The notes below the pieces were generated by a model. It ran no database searches. It saw nothing but the letters and a program-made list of their open reading frames with translations, and was not told the DNA's origin. Below, one piece after another: positions 1-6,938 of a stretch of DNA of 22,594 bases. The DNA is from JALYXS01 sp051003795. Lineage in GTDB: Bacteria; Acidobacteriota; Terriglobia; Bryobacterales; Bryobacteraceae. The position numbers and the translations under genes were made by a program. How positions within the stretch are numbered: position 1 is the first letter of the stretch; the number at the start of each line of letters is the position of its first letter. Location of the stretch: the NCBI GenBank assembly GCA_051003795.1, contig JBPCKZ010000190.1, positions 1-22,594 of the forward strand, read 5' to 3'.

Positions 1-256
1 CGTCGAGATTCACGCCGGGCGTGCGCGCCAGAGCTTCCGGCGTGATGTCGGAGACGTTGGCCGGCGTCTCGGCGCTAATGTGTTCGACGACCGTGATCGA
101 CGTGCGAACCGGCTCAGGCTTCGGCTGCGCCACCTGCGCCATCGCCTGCGCCGTCGCCCAACAAATCGTCAGGACCGAGCACGCGAGCGGGTGTCCAGCC
201 GGCGTCCAGAAAACGTCGCGGCGCCGCGCTGAGGACGATTTGTAGATTGGATTCAT
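1..256 (-). CDS. TonB-dependent receptor, N-terminal fragment (runs off left edge)
   Basis: The ATG at 256 (reverse strand) opens a frame that stays open to base 1, so only about 85 residues are visible. Residues 1-40 look like a signal peptide: a basic RRR stretch, a hydrophobic core PLACSVLTICWATA, then AQAMAQ. A short proline-rich linker follows, and then VRTSITVVEHISAETPAN and ARTPGVNLD. This matches the start of a TonB receptor plug domain as found in Acidobacteria, which would continue into the beta-barrel beyond the window. Such proteins sit in the outer membrane and import siderophores, vitamins or sugars; the substrate cannot be judged here. The frame overlaps the end of the upstream DUF58 gene by 143 bp in another frame. 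No later start would leave a usable signal peptide; the only other ATG lies at its end. No clear ribosome binding site is seen. Family assignment is fairly sure, the start less so. Confidence 0.7.
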   Translation of the reverse strand, partial: MNPIYKSSSARRRDVFWTPAGHPLACSVLTICWATAQAMAQVAQPKPEPVRTSITVVEHISAETPANVSDITPEALARTPGVNLD

Positions 257-1244
257 CGGCCGGTTGTTCGGGAAGGCTGCCTTTCCGGGGAGAGACTAAA
301 GCCAGAAATCTCAGGATAGTATATACGTCGCCTTCTTCCGGCAGGCGAATGTCGCACTGTTGCGAGCGAAAGCGCAGGCCCGTTTCGTGCAAACGCCAGG
401 AGAGAAAAGCGCAGCATTCGACGGCCCGCTCGAACCATTCTTCCGGTCCCCCGGGCATACCGCGAGGAACGTCGCGAGACACGTCGAGATCGAGAAAAAT
501 TTCCACGGTGCGCCGCCGCTCGCGCGCGAATTCGCGAACATGAAGGTCGCCCGTATGGGCGGTGCTCTTCCAATCCACGTGCCGGGCGCTTTCAAAAGCC
601 TGATACGGGCGGATACGGTAGAAGTCTCGCCCTCCGCCGCGCAGGTGCATCTCGATTTCCCCAGCGATGCCGGCGAGCAAGTCCTCAAGGCCGGCCCCCG
701 ACTCGATCGAAGGATAGACCAGTGTGTCCTTTCGCAGGGTGACGCGCGCGTTTTTTTCCAGGAATCCGAAGGGGAACTTGGTCGAGAAGGCGAACAAGTT
801 GCGCGAATGCACGCCGCGGCGCGTGAAAAATACATCGGAGGATTCCGCGAGCACCGCGCCTGCCGGAACGATCGGGAAATAGATGGGCGTGCGAAGGATC
901 GGCGGCCGGTCGCTTTCCGGCACGCCCGCCACCTGGATCGAAAAAGAAGGCATCCATCGTTTCAGATTGCGGAGCACCAGGCGCGCCGGAACATTGCGCC
1001 GCGCGGATATGTGTTCCGGAAGAATTAATTCCAGCTCGAGGCCGGCAAGGCAAAGGCGGCTCACCAGCCCGGATACGAGCAATGTCGCGAGCATCGCGGC
1101 CACGATCAAAAAGAGAAGGTTGTTGGCCGAGAGCGCCGCGGCCGCGCCGACCAAACCGAGCGTGAGCAGAAACAGCGCGCCGCCCCAGGTGATCTTGTAC
1201 CGTATGCGCCTGCGCAAGGCGGTGGAGAGCGATCGCCAGCGCAT
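114..1244 (-). CDS. DUF58 domain-containing membrane protein
   Basis: The protein has 376 residues from the ATG at 1244. An upstream in-frame ATG at 1367 would add 41 non-conserved residues and run into the divergent regulator, so I reject it. A basic N-terminus is followed by two adjacent membrane segments (about 19-37 and 43-62). The rest is soluble, with the DUF58 signature around residues 208-242: FYRIRPYQ, then ARHVDWKSTAHTGDLHVREF. DUF58 proteins usually lie beside MoxR-type AAA ATPases and VWA-domain proteins and have a vWA-like fold; their biochemical role is poorly defined. No moxR is visible here, and the next gene downstream on this strand is a TonB receptor. The C-terminal Gly/Ala-rich tail (about 363-376) lies in the part that also encodes the receptor signal peptide, so its odd composition may be forced by the overlap. 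Confidence 0.85.
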   Translation of the reverse strand: MRWRSLSTALRRRIRYKITWGGALFLLTLGLVGAAAALSANNLLFLIVAAMLATLLVSGLVSRLCLAGLELELILPEHISARRNVPARLVLRNLKRWMPSFSIQVAGVPESDRPPILRTPIYFPIVPAGAVLAESSDVFFTRRGVHSRNLFAFSTKFPFGFLEKNARVTLRKDTLVYPSIESGAGLEDLLAGIAGEIEMHLRGGGRDFYRIRPYQAFESARHVDWKSTAHTGDLHVREFARERRRTVEIFLDLDVSRDVPRGMPGGPEEWFERAVECCAFLSWRLHETGLRFRSQQCDIRLPEEGDVYTILRFLALVSPRKGSLPEQPADESNLQIVLSAAPRRFLDAGWTPARVLGPDDLLGDGAGDGAGGAAEA

Positions 1245-1263
1245 TATGCTTTCAGTGTAAAAC

Positions 1264-2769
1264 GTGGGGGCGGGTAGAATACTATCTAACCCGGAACTTG
1301 ATAAAGTGGCCGATCCCGAGCACAGTACAAATTCCGAGACCTCGCAAGTGTTGCTGCGGGTGAGCACGGCCGTTCATTCGGTCCAGGCGCTCTACGCGGC
1401 GCGCAGCGCCAGCGCAAGAGATCTTCTTGAAAAGCAACTGCTCGAGCTCATTATGGAGTCCGTGCCCGCCGGGCGCGGCGCGATCGTTCTGGTGAACGAT
1501 GCAGCCGAGACCGCGGCAACGCCGGACTGGAGCCGCGAGGTCGTCGAACAAGTGATCGCCGGCGGGATTTCGATTCTTGAGAACGGGATCGGCGATGGCG
1601 GAATTTCAAGCCGCATCGCCGTGCCGCTTTCCGTCTCCGGCAAAGTGCTGGGGGCGATTTATCTCGATTCGAGCGAACCGGACAGCCGCTTCAGCGACGG
1701 CGATCTGGAATTGCTCACGGCGATATCGGGAATCGCCGCGATGGCTCTCGAGAATGCGAAGTACGTGGAATGGCTGCGCGGCGAGAACCGGCGCCTTCGG
1801 GAAGAAATCGAAGTGCGCCACGACATGGTCGGCGAGAGCCCGGCGATCCAGCAGGTTTGCCGGTTCATCGAGCGCGTGGCCGTATCGGATGCGACCGTCC
1901 TGGTTTGCGGCGAAAGCGGAACCGGCAAGGAACTGGTGGCGCGCGCCATTCATCGGACCAGCCCGCGCGGGCAGGCGCCATTCATGGCAATCAACTGCGC
2001 CGCGTTGACGGACACGCTGCTCGAGAGCGAGTTTTTTGGATACGAGAAAGGCGCGTTCACCGGAGCGCTCGCGCAGAAGCGGGGCAAGCTCGAAGCGGCG
2101 GAGGGCGGGACCGTATTTCTCGATGAGATCGGCGAAATGGCTCCGGGCCTTCAGGCCAAGCTGCTGCGCGTACTGCAGGAGCGCGCGTTCGAGCGCGTGG
2201 GCGGCACGCGCTCCATTCCGGTCGATGTGCGCATAATCGCGGCGACCAACCGCGAACTGCCGGCGGCGATCCGCGAGGGCAAATTCCGTCTCGATCTTTA
2301 CTACCGGTTAAACGTGGTCGCCCTTCACATGCCGCCCTTGCGCGAGCGCCGTCCGGATATTCCGCTGCTGGCTCGATATTTCGCAACGCAGGTCTGCAAG
2401 AACCTGAAACGGCCTCCAGCCGGAATTTCTCCCGAATCGCGCGCCTGCCTGATGAACTACGATTGGCCGGGCAACATTCGCGAGCTTCAGAACGCCATTG
2501 AACATGCCGTGGTGCTGGGAGCGGGCGATTTGATCCGACCCGAGGATCTTCCCGAATCGGTGCTCGAATGCGAGCCGGCGTCGCGATTCGCGGGAGGAAA
2601 ATATCAGGCCGCGGTGCAGGACACGAAGCGCCAATCGATCCTGAAAGCGGTGGAACAGGCTCAGGGCAATGTGACCGAGGCCGCCAAGCTGCTCGGCGTC
2701 CATCCGAACTATCTGCACCGGCTGATTCGCAATTTCCATCTCCGGCCGGAATTGAAAAAATTCGCGTAG
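1264..2769 (+). CDS. GAF-domain sigma-54-dependent transcriptional activator
   Basis: This is an enhancer-binding protein that activates RNA polymerase carrying sigma-54. It has a GAF sensor domain (about 25-165), a short coiled linker (about 168-185), the AAA+ domain (about 188-430) and a C-terminal Fis-type helix-turn-helix (about 457-485). Walker A is GESGTGKE at 216-223, the sigma-54 contact loop GAFTGA is at 263-268 and Walker B is TVFLDEIGE at 283-291, all intact. There is no receiver domain, so it should respond to a ligand or partner bound by GAF, not to a histidine kinase. The gene lies 21 bp before an FHA-GAF-PP2C phosphatase, suggesting they share a signal. The start is uncertain: GTG at 1264 gives 501 residues, while an in-frame GTG at 1306 gives 487 and still keeps GAF. 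Neither has a good ribosome binding site. I saw no clear -24/-12 promoter in the window. Confidence 0.92.
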   Translation: MGAGRILSNPELDKVADPEHSTNSETSQVLLRVSTAVHSVQALYAARSASARDLLEKQLLELIMESVPAGRGAIVLVNDAAETAATPDWSREVVEQVIAGGISILENGIGDGGISSRIAVPLSVSGKVLGAIYLDSSEPDSRFSDGDLELLTAISGIAAMALENAKYVEWLRGENRRLREEIEVRHDMVGESPAIQQVCRFIERVAVSDATVLVCGESGTGKELVARAIHRTSPRGQAPFMAINCAALTDTLLESEFFGYEKGAFTGALAQKRGKLEAAEGGTVFLDEIGEMAPGLQAKLLRVLQERAFERVGGTRSIPVDVRIIAATNRELPAAIREGKFRLDLYYRLNVVALHMPPLRERRPDIPLLARYFATQVCKNLKRPPAGISPESRACLMNYDWPGNIRELQNAIEHAVVLGAGDLIRPEDLPESVLECEPASRFAGGKYQAAVQDTKRQSILKAVEQAQGNVTEAAKLLGVHPNYLHRLIRNFHLRPELKKFA

Positions 2770-2790
2770 CATGGAGGTTCCGCGAACCGC

Positions 2791-4425
2791 ATGAGAGAAT
2801 TGCAAATCCAGTCGCCGGCCGGCGAGACCCGGAGCGTGCCGCTAGAAGGCGACCGGATTTCCCTGGGGCGTTCGACCGTCGCCGAGCTATGTTATCCCGA
2901 CGACGCCGGGCTCTCGCGGCAGCATTTGACTTTGGAGCGCGAGGGAACGGAGTGGGTTCTGCGGGATTTGGGCAGCAAGAACGGTACGCTGTTGAACGGC
3001 GTCCGCGTGTCCGCGGGGAGCGCTCTGAAGCCGGGCGACCGCATAACCGCCGGGCACCTTACGCTGATTTTCGATCAAGGCGCCGGACAGCCCGCGCGCG
3101 CGGTGACGTTCGTCGAAGATGCGGACGACGATCAAAACGGCACGTCGTCCACCGTGATCACCAGTCTCGACCGCGTGATCGCCGACGACCCCGTCAAGGA
3201 CGCGGGAGAACCGGTGGCGGCGGCGCACATGCATGCCGTCATTCGCGCCGCCAATGAGTTGAACGGCCAGCGGACGCTCGCCGATCTATTCCCCTTCATC
3301 CTGAACCTCGCGATCAAAGCCGTCTCGGCGCACCGCGGAGTGTTGATGACGCTTGACGACGGAGAGCTTCAGGTGCGCGCCAACAAAGGCGAGGAATTCC
3401 GCATCAGCGCGACCGTGCGGGATCGCGTGCTGAATGCCCGGGCTTCGGTGCTGGTGCGCAACACGCAGTTGGACGAGGCGTTCCGCGAAAGGCGCAGCAT
3501 CGTCGAGCAGAATATCCGCACGCTCATGGCCGCGCCGTTGCAGACCAACGACCGGCTCATAGGATTGATCTACGTGGATTCGCCTTCGCTTATGCGCGAG
3601 TTCACCAAGGACGATCTGAGCCTGCTCACCGTGATGGCGAACGTGGCGGCCATCCGCATCGAGCACGCGCGGCTCACTGAAATCGAGCAGGCAAAAAAGT
3701 TGATGGCGCGCGAGCTCGAGCAAGCCGCGGAAATTCAACGCCTCTTTCTGCCGGCGTCCGCGCCGCTGGTGGCGGGCCTCGATCTCGCCGGATACAACGC
3801 CCCGTGCCGGACGGTGGGCGGCGACTACTACGAATTTTTCATGTATCCCAACGGGCGCGTCGCCATGGTGCTGGGCGACGTTTCCGGCAAGGGCATGCCC
3901 GCGTCGTTGCTGATGATGGGGCTGCAGGCGCGCGTTCAGGTGCTGATCGACGAGCCCGACGATCTGGCGGGGGTCATGACGCGGCTGAACCGCATTACCG
4001 CCGCGAACTGCCCCGAGAACAAGTTCATCAGCCTGTTTTTTTGCGTGATCGATCCGGCAACGGGAGAACTTTTATACGCCAACGCGGGCCACAATCCGCC
4101 GCTGATTGTGCGGGCGGACGGCTCGTTCAAGCTATTGGAAGGCGGCGGCCCGGTTCTGGGGATTCTGCCCTCGGCGAAGTACGGCCAGTATAGCTGCCAC
4201 ATCGAGAAAGGCGATTTGCTCGCCATCTACAGCGATGGGGTTACGGAAGCGGCCACGCCGGAAGACGAAGAGTTCGAAATAGAGCAACTGGCGGCCGTGC
4301 TCGCCGGCCGGCGGAACGAGACGGCCAGGACGATCGTGGCTTCGGTCAACGAAGCCATTACGGAATGGACGAAAGGCGCGCCGCCGGCGGACGATATCAC
4401 ATTGATCGTCGCGCGCCGCATGTGA
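2791..4425 (+). CDS. FHA-GAF-PP2C (SpoIIE-type) serine phosphatase
   Basis: This 544-residue protein has three domains. The FHA domain (about 1-98) carries the phosphothreonine-binding signature GRS (26-28), SRQH (42-45) and SKNGT (62-66). A GAF domain covers about 150-298. A short helix (about 298-318) leads into a SpoIIE/RsbU-type PP2C domain (about 320-544) with GGDYYEF (343-349), GDVSGKGMPA (362-371), AGHNPP (432-437), SDGVTEA (481-487) and DDITLIVARR (534-543). The metal-binding aspartates are present, so it should be an active Mn/Mg serine/threonine phosphatase. PP2C proteins of this class usually dephosphorylate anti-sigma-antagonist or other regulators. The FHA domain suggests recruitment to a phosphothreonine partner or substrate. 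It lies 21 bp after the sigma-54 activator, with GGAGG at 2773-2777 before the ATG, so the two are probably co-transcribed. Its substrate is not encoded nearby. Confidence 0.92.
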   Translation: MRELQIQSPAGETRSVPLEGDRISLGRSTVAELCYPDDAGLSRQHLTLEREGTEWVLRDLGSKNGTLLNGVRVSAGSALKPGDRITAGHLTLIFDQGAGQPARAVTFVEDADDDQNGTSSTVITSLDRVIADDPVKDAGEPVAAAHMHAVIRAANELNGQRTLADLFPFILNLAIKAVSAHRGVLMTLDDGELQVRANKGEEFRISATVRDRVLNARASVLVRNTQLDEAFRERRSIVEQNIRTLMAAPLQTNDRLIGLIYVDSPSLMREFTKDDLSLLTVMANVAAIRIEHARLTEIEQAKKLMARELEQAAEIQRLFLPASAPLVAGLDLAGYNAPCRTVGGDYYEFFMYPNGRVAMVLGDVSGKGMPASLLMMGLQARVQVLIDEPDDLAGVMTRLNRITAANCPENKFISLFFCVIDPATGELLYANAGHNPPLIVRADGSFKLLEGGGPVLGILPSAKYGQYSCHIEKGDLLAIYSDGVTEAATPEDEEFEIEQLAAVLAGRRNETARTIVASVNEAITEWTKGAPPADDITLIVARRM

Positions 4426-4426
4426 T

Positions 4427-4449
4427 GCCACGCGGATCGCGGGCGTGGC
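4427..4449 (+). terminator. Possible hairpin terminator after the phosphatase gene
   Basis: GCCACGC (4427-4433) and GCGTGGC (4443-4449) form a perfect 7-bp stem with a 9-base loop, two bases after the phosphatase stop codon. No T-run follows, so this is not a typical intrinsic terminator; it may end or stabilise the upstream transcript. Confidence 0.35.
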
Positions 4450-4472
4450 GTTCGGGCAATCTCGAATAGTAT

Positions 4473-4493
4473 GGTCATGAGAAGTGGTCATGA
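4473..4493 (+). repeat. Direct repeat GGTCATGA x2, possible operator
   Basis: GGTCATGA occurs at 4473-4480 and 4486-4493, with starts 13 bp apart. Each copy contains the palindrome TCATGA. The pair ends three bases before the ATG of the enolase-superfamily gene, where a repressor would block transcription or translation. No cognate regulator is visible, and a chance origin is possible. Confidence 0.3.
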
Positions 4494-4496
4494 AAC

Positions 4497-5816
4497 ATGC
4501 ACCGTAGAAATTTCCTGAAAACTCTCCTCGCCGCGCCGGCCCTCTCCGCCGCCGCGGCCCAAGAATACAGCAAGCGCGCCGCCGGGCTTCCGCCGCTCAC
4601 CATCAAAGACGTCAAGGTCGTCACCACCAGCGCGGGCGGGCGCTACCGCTGGGTGTTCCTCAAAATCGTCACCAGCGAGCCGGGGCTTTGGGGCATCGGT
4701 TCGGCGAACAACCATTTCCAAACGTACGCCGTCATCGCGGCTCTCGAGAAACATCTCAAGCCCTGGCTGATCGGCAAAGATCCGGATCGCATCGAAGACT
4801 TGTGGCAAAGCTCCTATCTCCGCACCTACTGGCGCGGGGGGCCCGTGAGCCTGAACGTCGTCAGCGCGATGGACGAAGCGCTTTGGGACATAAAAGGCAA
4901 GCGCGCGAACATGCCGGTCTTTCAGTTGTTGGGCGGCAAAGCGCGCGATGCGGTGGCCGTTTACGATCACGTCGCCGGCCGGACGAAGGAGCAGGCGGTC
5001 GAGAACGTCCAAAAGTCGGTCGAGAAGGGTTTCCGCCACGTGCGCCTGCAGTATGGCGAAGGCGGATACGGCGGTGGCGGCTTCATCAAAGCCGGAGAGG
5101 GCAGCCGCGCCGAAGGCGGCTATCAAGGCCCCGCGTTCGATGAAGACCTTTATGTGGAAACCATCCCACCCGTGTTTGAGTACGCGCGGTCGAAGATCGG
5201 GTTTGGGCCGAAATTAATTCACGACGTTCATTCCCACCTGAGCGGTTCGAACGCGGTTCTGTTCTCCAAAAAGATGGAGCCGTATCACCTCTTTTTCGTC
5301 GAGGATCTTCTGCCGCCGGAGCAGGTCTCGTGGTACCGCGAGGTCCGCAGGAGTTGCGCGACTCCGCAGGCGGTCGGCGAGGTGTTCTCGAACCCGCACG
5401 AATATCTGCCGCTGATCGAAGGCCGGTTGATCGATTTCTGCCGCACGCGCGTTTCCGCCATCGGCGGCATCACGCAGGCGAAGAAAATCGCCAGCATGTG
5501 CGAGATCTTCGGCGTGAAAACCGCGTGGCAGGAAGGCGGCGAGAACGATCCCATCAACCAGATGGCGAGCTATCACGTCGATCTTTCGAGCACCGCGTTC
5601 GGCATTCAGGAGGAAAATCATTTCCCGCCGCTGGTGCGCGAAATTCTGCCGGGAATGGGTGAAATCCGCAGCGGTTACCTCTACGGCAGCGGCGCGCCGG
5701 GGCTCGGGTTGGACATCGACGAAGAGGTTGCCGCGAAGTATCCGCTCGAAGATGCCGCCCGCGGCGGGGCCTACCCGACCGACCGGTCGATGGATGGCAC
5801 GGTCGTGAAGCCCTGA
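4497..5816 (+). CDS. Tat-signal enolase-superfamily protein (D-mannonate dehydratase/RspA-like)
   Basis: The protein has 439 residues. It starts MHRRNFLKTLLAAPALSAAA, a twin-arginine signal, so it is probably exported folded. The rest is a mandelate racemase/enolase-superfamily sugar-acid dehydratase fold. Metal ligands D243 (in HDVHSHL), E269 (FVEDLL) and E295 (GEVFSN) are spaced 26 and 26 residues apart, as in D-mannonate dehydratase (D210, E236, E262 from memory). H245 matches its catalytic His212 and E372 (FGIQE) its Glu339. The position equivalent to His312 is Q345 (TAWQEGG), so the exact substrate may differ from mannonate. The stop codon overlaps the start of the next gene (TGATG at 5814-5818), so the TIM-barrel gene is translationally coupled. 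This fits a sugar-acid catabolic unit. The family is sure; the reaction is inferred. Confidence 0.88.
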   Translation: MHRRNFLKTLLAAPALSAAAAQEYSKRAAGLPPLTIKDVKVVTTSAGGRYRWVFLKIVTSEPGLWGIGSANNHFQTYAVIAALEKHLKPWLIGKDPDRIEDLWQSSYLRTYWRGGPVSLNVVSAMDEALWDIKGKRANMPVFQLLGGKARDAVAVYDHVAGRTKEQAVENVQKSVEKGFRHVRLQYGEGGYGGGGFIKAGEGSRAEGGYQGPAFDEDLYVETIPPVFEYARSKIGFGPKLIHDVHSHLSGSNAVLFSKKMEPYHLFFVEDLLPPEQVSWYREVRRSCATPQAVGEVFSNPHEYLPLIEGRLIDFCRTRVSAIGGITQAKKIASMCEIFGVKTAWQEGGENDPINQMASYHVDLSSTAFGIQEENHFPPLVREILPGMGEIRSGYLYGSGAPGLGLDIDEEVAAKYPLEDAARGGAYPTDRSMDGTVVKP

Positions 5817-6910
5817 TGCCTGCGTATTTGCCCGTGCTCCATTCGGTGAGCTACGCGGGCGCCTGGCCCGGGCATTCGCGTTTAGACCTGGACCAATTTC
5901 TAGGGAAGGCTGTCGAGTTGGGATACAGGCGCGTGGCGCTGGTGGCGAAGCAGCCGCATCTATCGCCGGTCGGCTTCGATTCGCAAGGGCGGCGCGCATT
6001 GAAAGCGCGCGTTCGCGAGCTCGGTTTGGAAGTCGCGGCATTGATGGGGTACACCGATTTCACGGCCGGGCTTGACCGGCCCGGCATACCTTCGGCCGAG
6101 ATGAATGCCGCGTACGTTGGCGCGGTCGCGAAGCTTGCGGCCGATCTCGAAGTTACCCGCTTGCGCATCTTCACGGGCTATCGACGCGCGGGCATTCCCT
6201 ACGATGCGCAGTACGGCGAGCTGGTGATGGGTCTGCGCCTCGCCGCGAAAGAGAGCGCTCGCTTCGGCGTCACGCTGCTGCTGCAAAATCATCACGATCT
6301 CGCGTGCCACCACGATCAGCTCGCGTGGCTCTTGGAAGAAGTGAATGAGCCGAATCTGAAGGCGGCGTTCGATGCATGGGAGCCCCATCTGCAAGGGGTG
6401 GCGGGAGAGGAACTCGTGGCCGCCGTGAAAAAACTGGGTCCATGGCTCGCCTTCACTACCGTGGCCGATTACGTGGCGCAGCCGCGCTTTCGTTACGACA
6501 CCGAGCGGGTAAACTATACTGGCGGCACCAGGGCGTGCCATGGGGCGGCATGCACACTACCACCACGGACCTCGCGATCTTGCTCCAGACGTTTCTCAAC
6601 GCTGGAAAATACGGTGGAAAAATACGGTGGAACGCGCGTCTTCAGCCCGGCCACCGCGCGAGCGATGACGATCAATTGGAATGCCGGATTGAAAACGCCG
6701 CGCGGATTGGGGTGGGCGCTCAGCGGCTTCGGCGATCCGGTCTCCACGCGAACCTTCGGACACAGCGGCGCGACCGGGACCATCGCGTGGGCCGATCCGG
6801 AAACGCAGTTACTGTGCGTGATTTTGACAAACCGGGAGTTATCCGTGGACGGAGGCCATTTGCTGAACATGGTTTCGAACGCGGTGGCGAGTTCCGTGGA
6901 AACTCAATGA
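5816..6910 (+). CDS. Chimeric ORF: truncated sugar isomerase-like TIM barrel joined to a beta-lactamase-like C-terminus
   Basis: The open frame encodes 364 residues, but these look like parts of two genes. Residues 1 to about 238 resemble sugar phosphate isomerase/epimerase (xylose isomerase-like, AP endonuclease family 2) proteins: LLLQNHHDLACHHDQL, AAFDAWEPHL, then RFRYDTERVNYTGG. The last strands and C-terminal helices of that fold are missing. Residues from about 239 to 270 (TRACHGAACTLPP onwards) are an out-of-frame reading of beta-lactamase sequence. From GGTRVFSPATARAMT to the end the frame is that of a class C-like serine hydrolase tail, with FGHSGATGT as the third active-site motif; the SxxK and YxN motifs are absent. 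A catalytically intact isomerase is unlikely and a beta-lactamase impossible. A biological deletion or a misassembly could explain it. The start is fixed by overlap with the upstream stop codon. Confidence 0.75.
   Translation: MPAYLPVLHSVSYAGAWPGHSRLDLDQFLGKAVELGYRRVALVAKQPHLSPVGFDSQGRRALKARVRELGLEVAALMGYTDFTAGLDRPGIPSAEMNAAYVGAVAKLAADLEVTRLRIFTGYRRAGIPYDAQYGELVMGLRLAAKESARFGVTLLLQNHHDLACHHDQLAWLLEEVNEPNLKAAFDAWEPHLQGVAGEELVAAVKKLGPWLAFTTVADYVAQPRFRYDTERVNYTGGTRACHGAACTLPPRTSRSCSRRFSTLENTVEKYGGTRVFSPATARAMTINWNAGLKTPRGLGWALSGFGDPVSTRTFGHSGATGTIAWADPETQLLCVILTNRELSVDGGHLLNMVSNAVASSVETQ
6519..6910 (+). pseudogene. Serine beta-lactamase-like hydrolase, C-terminal remnant with frameshift
   Basis: Only the last roughly 125 codons of a beta-lactamase/penicillin-binding-protein-type hydrolase remain. 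Up to 6618 the coding frame is the one reading HQGVPWGGMHTTTTDLAI and FLNAGKYGG; after the 13-bp duplication it moves to the frame reading GGTRVFSPATARAM. Removing one copy of the duplication gives a continuous NAGKYGGTRVFSPA. The KTPRGLGWALSGFG and FGHSGATGTIAW segments are typical of the family. The left boundary is approximate, as the join with the TIM-barrel gene lies somewhere near 6519-6536. The two N-terminal catalytic motifs are missing, so it is a decayed fragment. Confidence 0.7.
6606..6631 (+). repeat. 13-bp tandem duplication causing a frameshift
   Basis: AAAATACGGTGGA occurs twice in tandem (6606-6618 and 6619-6631). As 13 is not a multiple of three, the second copy shifts the beta-lactamase reading frame by one base. 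It looks like a recent slippage duplication, since the copies are identical. Confidence 0.9.
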
Positions 6911-6938
6911 CAATCCTCGCGACAACCGTGTTCCTAGG

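Noticed and set aside
1245..1305. Promoter-like TAGAAT/TACTAT near the sigma-54 activator start
   Set aside because: No convincing -35 was found at the right distance, and the sequence is AT-rich by chance on both strands; used only as a reason to doubt the 1264 start.
5214..6041. Minus-strand ORF of 275 codons across the enolase/TIM-barrel boundary
   Set aside because: It is antisense to two recognised genes, with no conserved motif or ribosome binding site.
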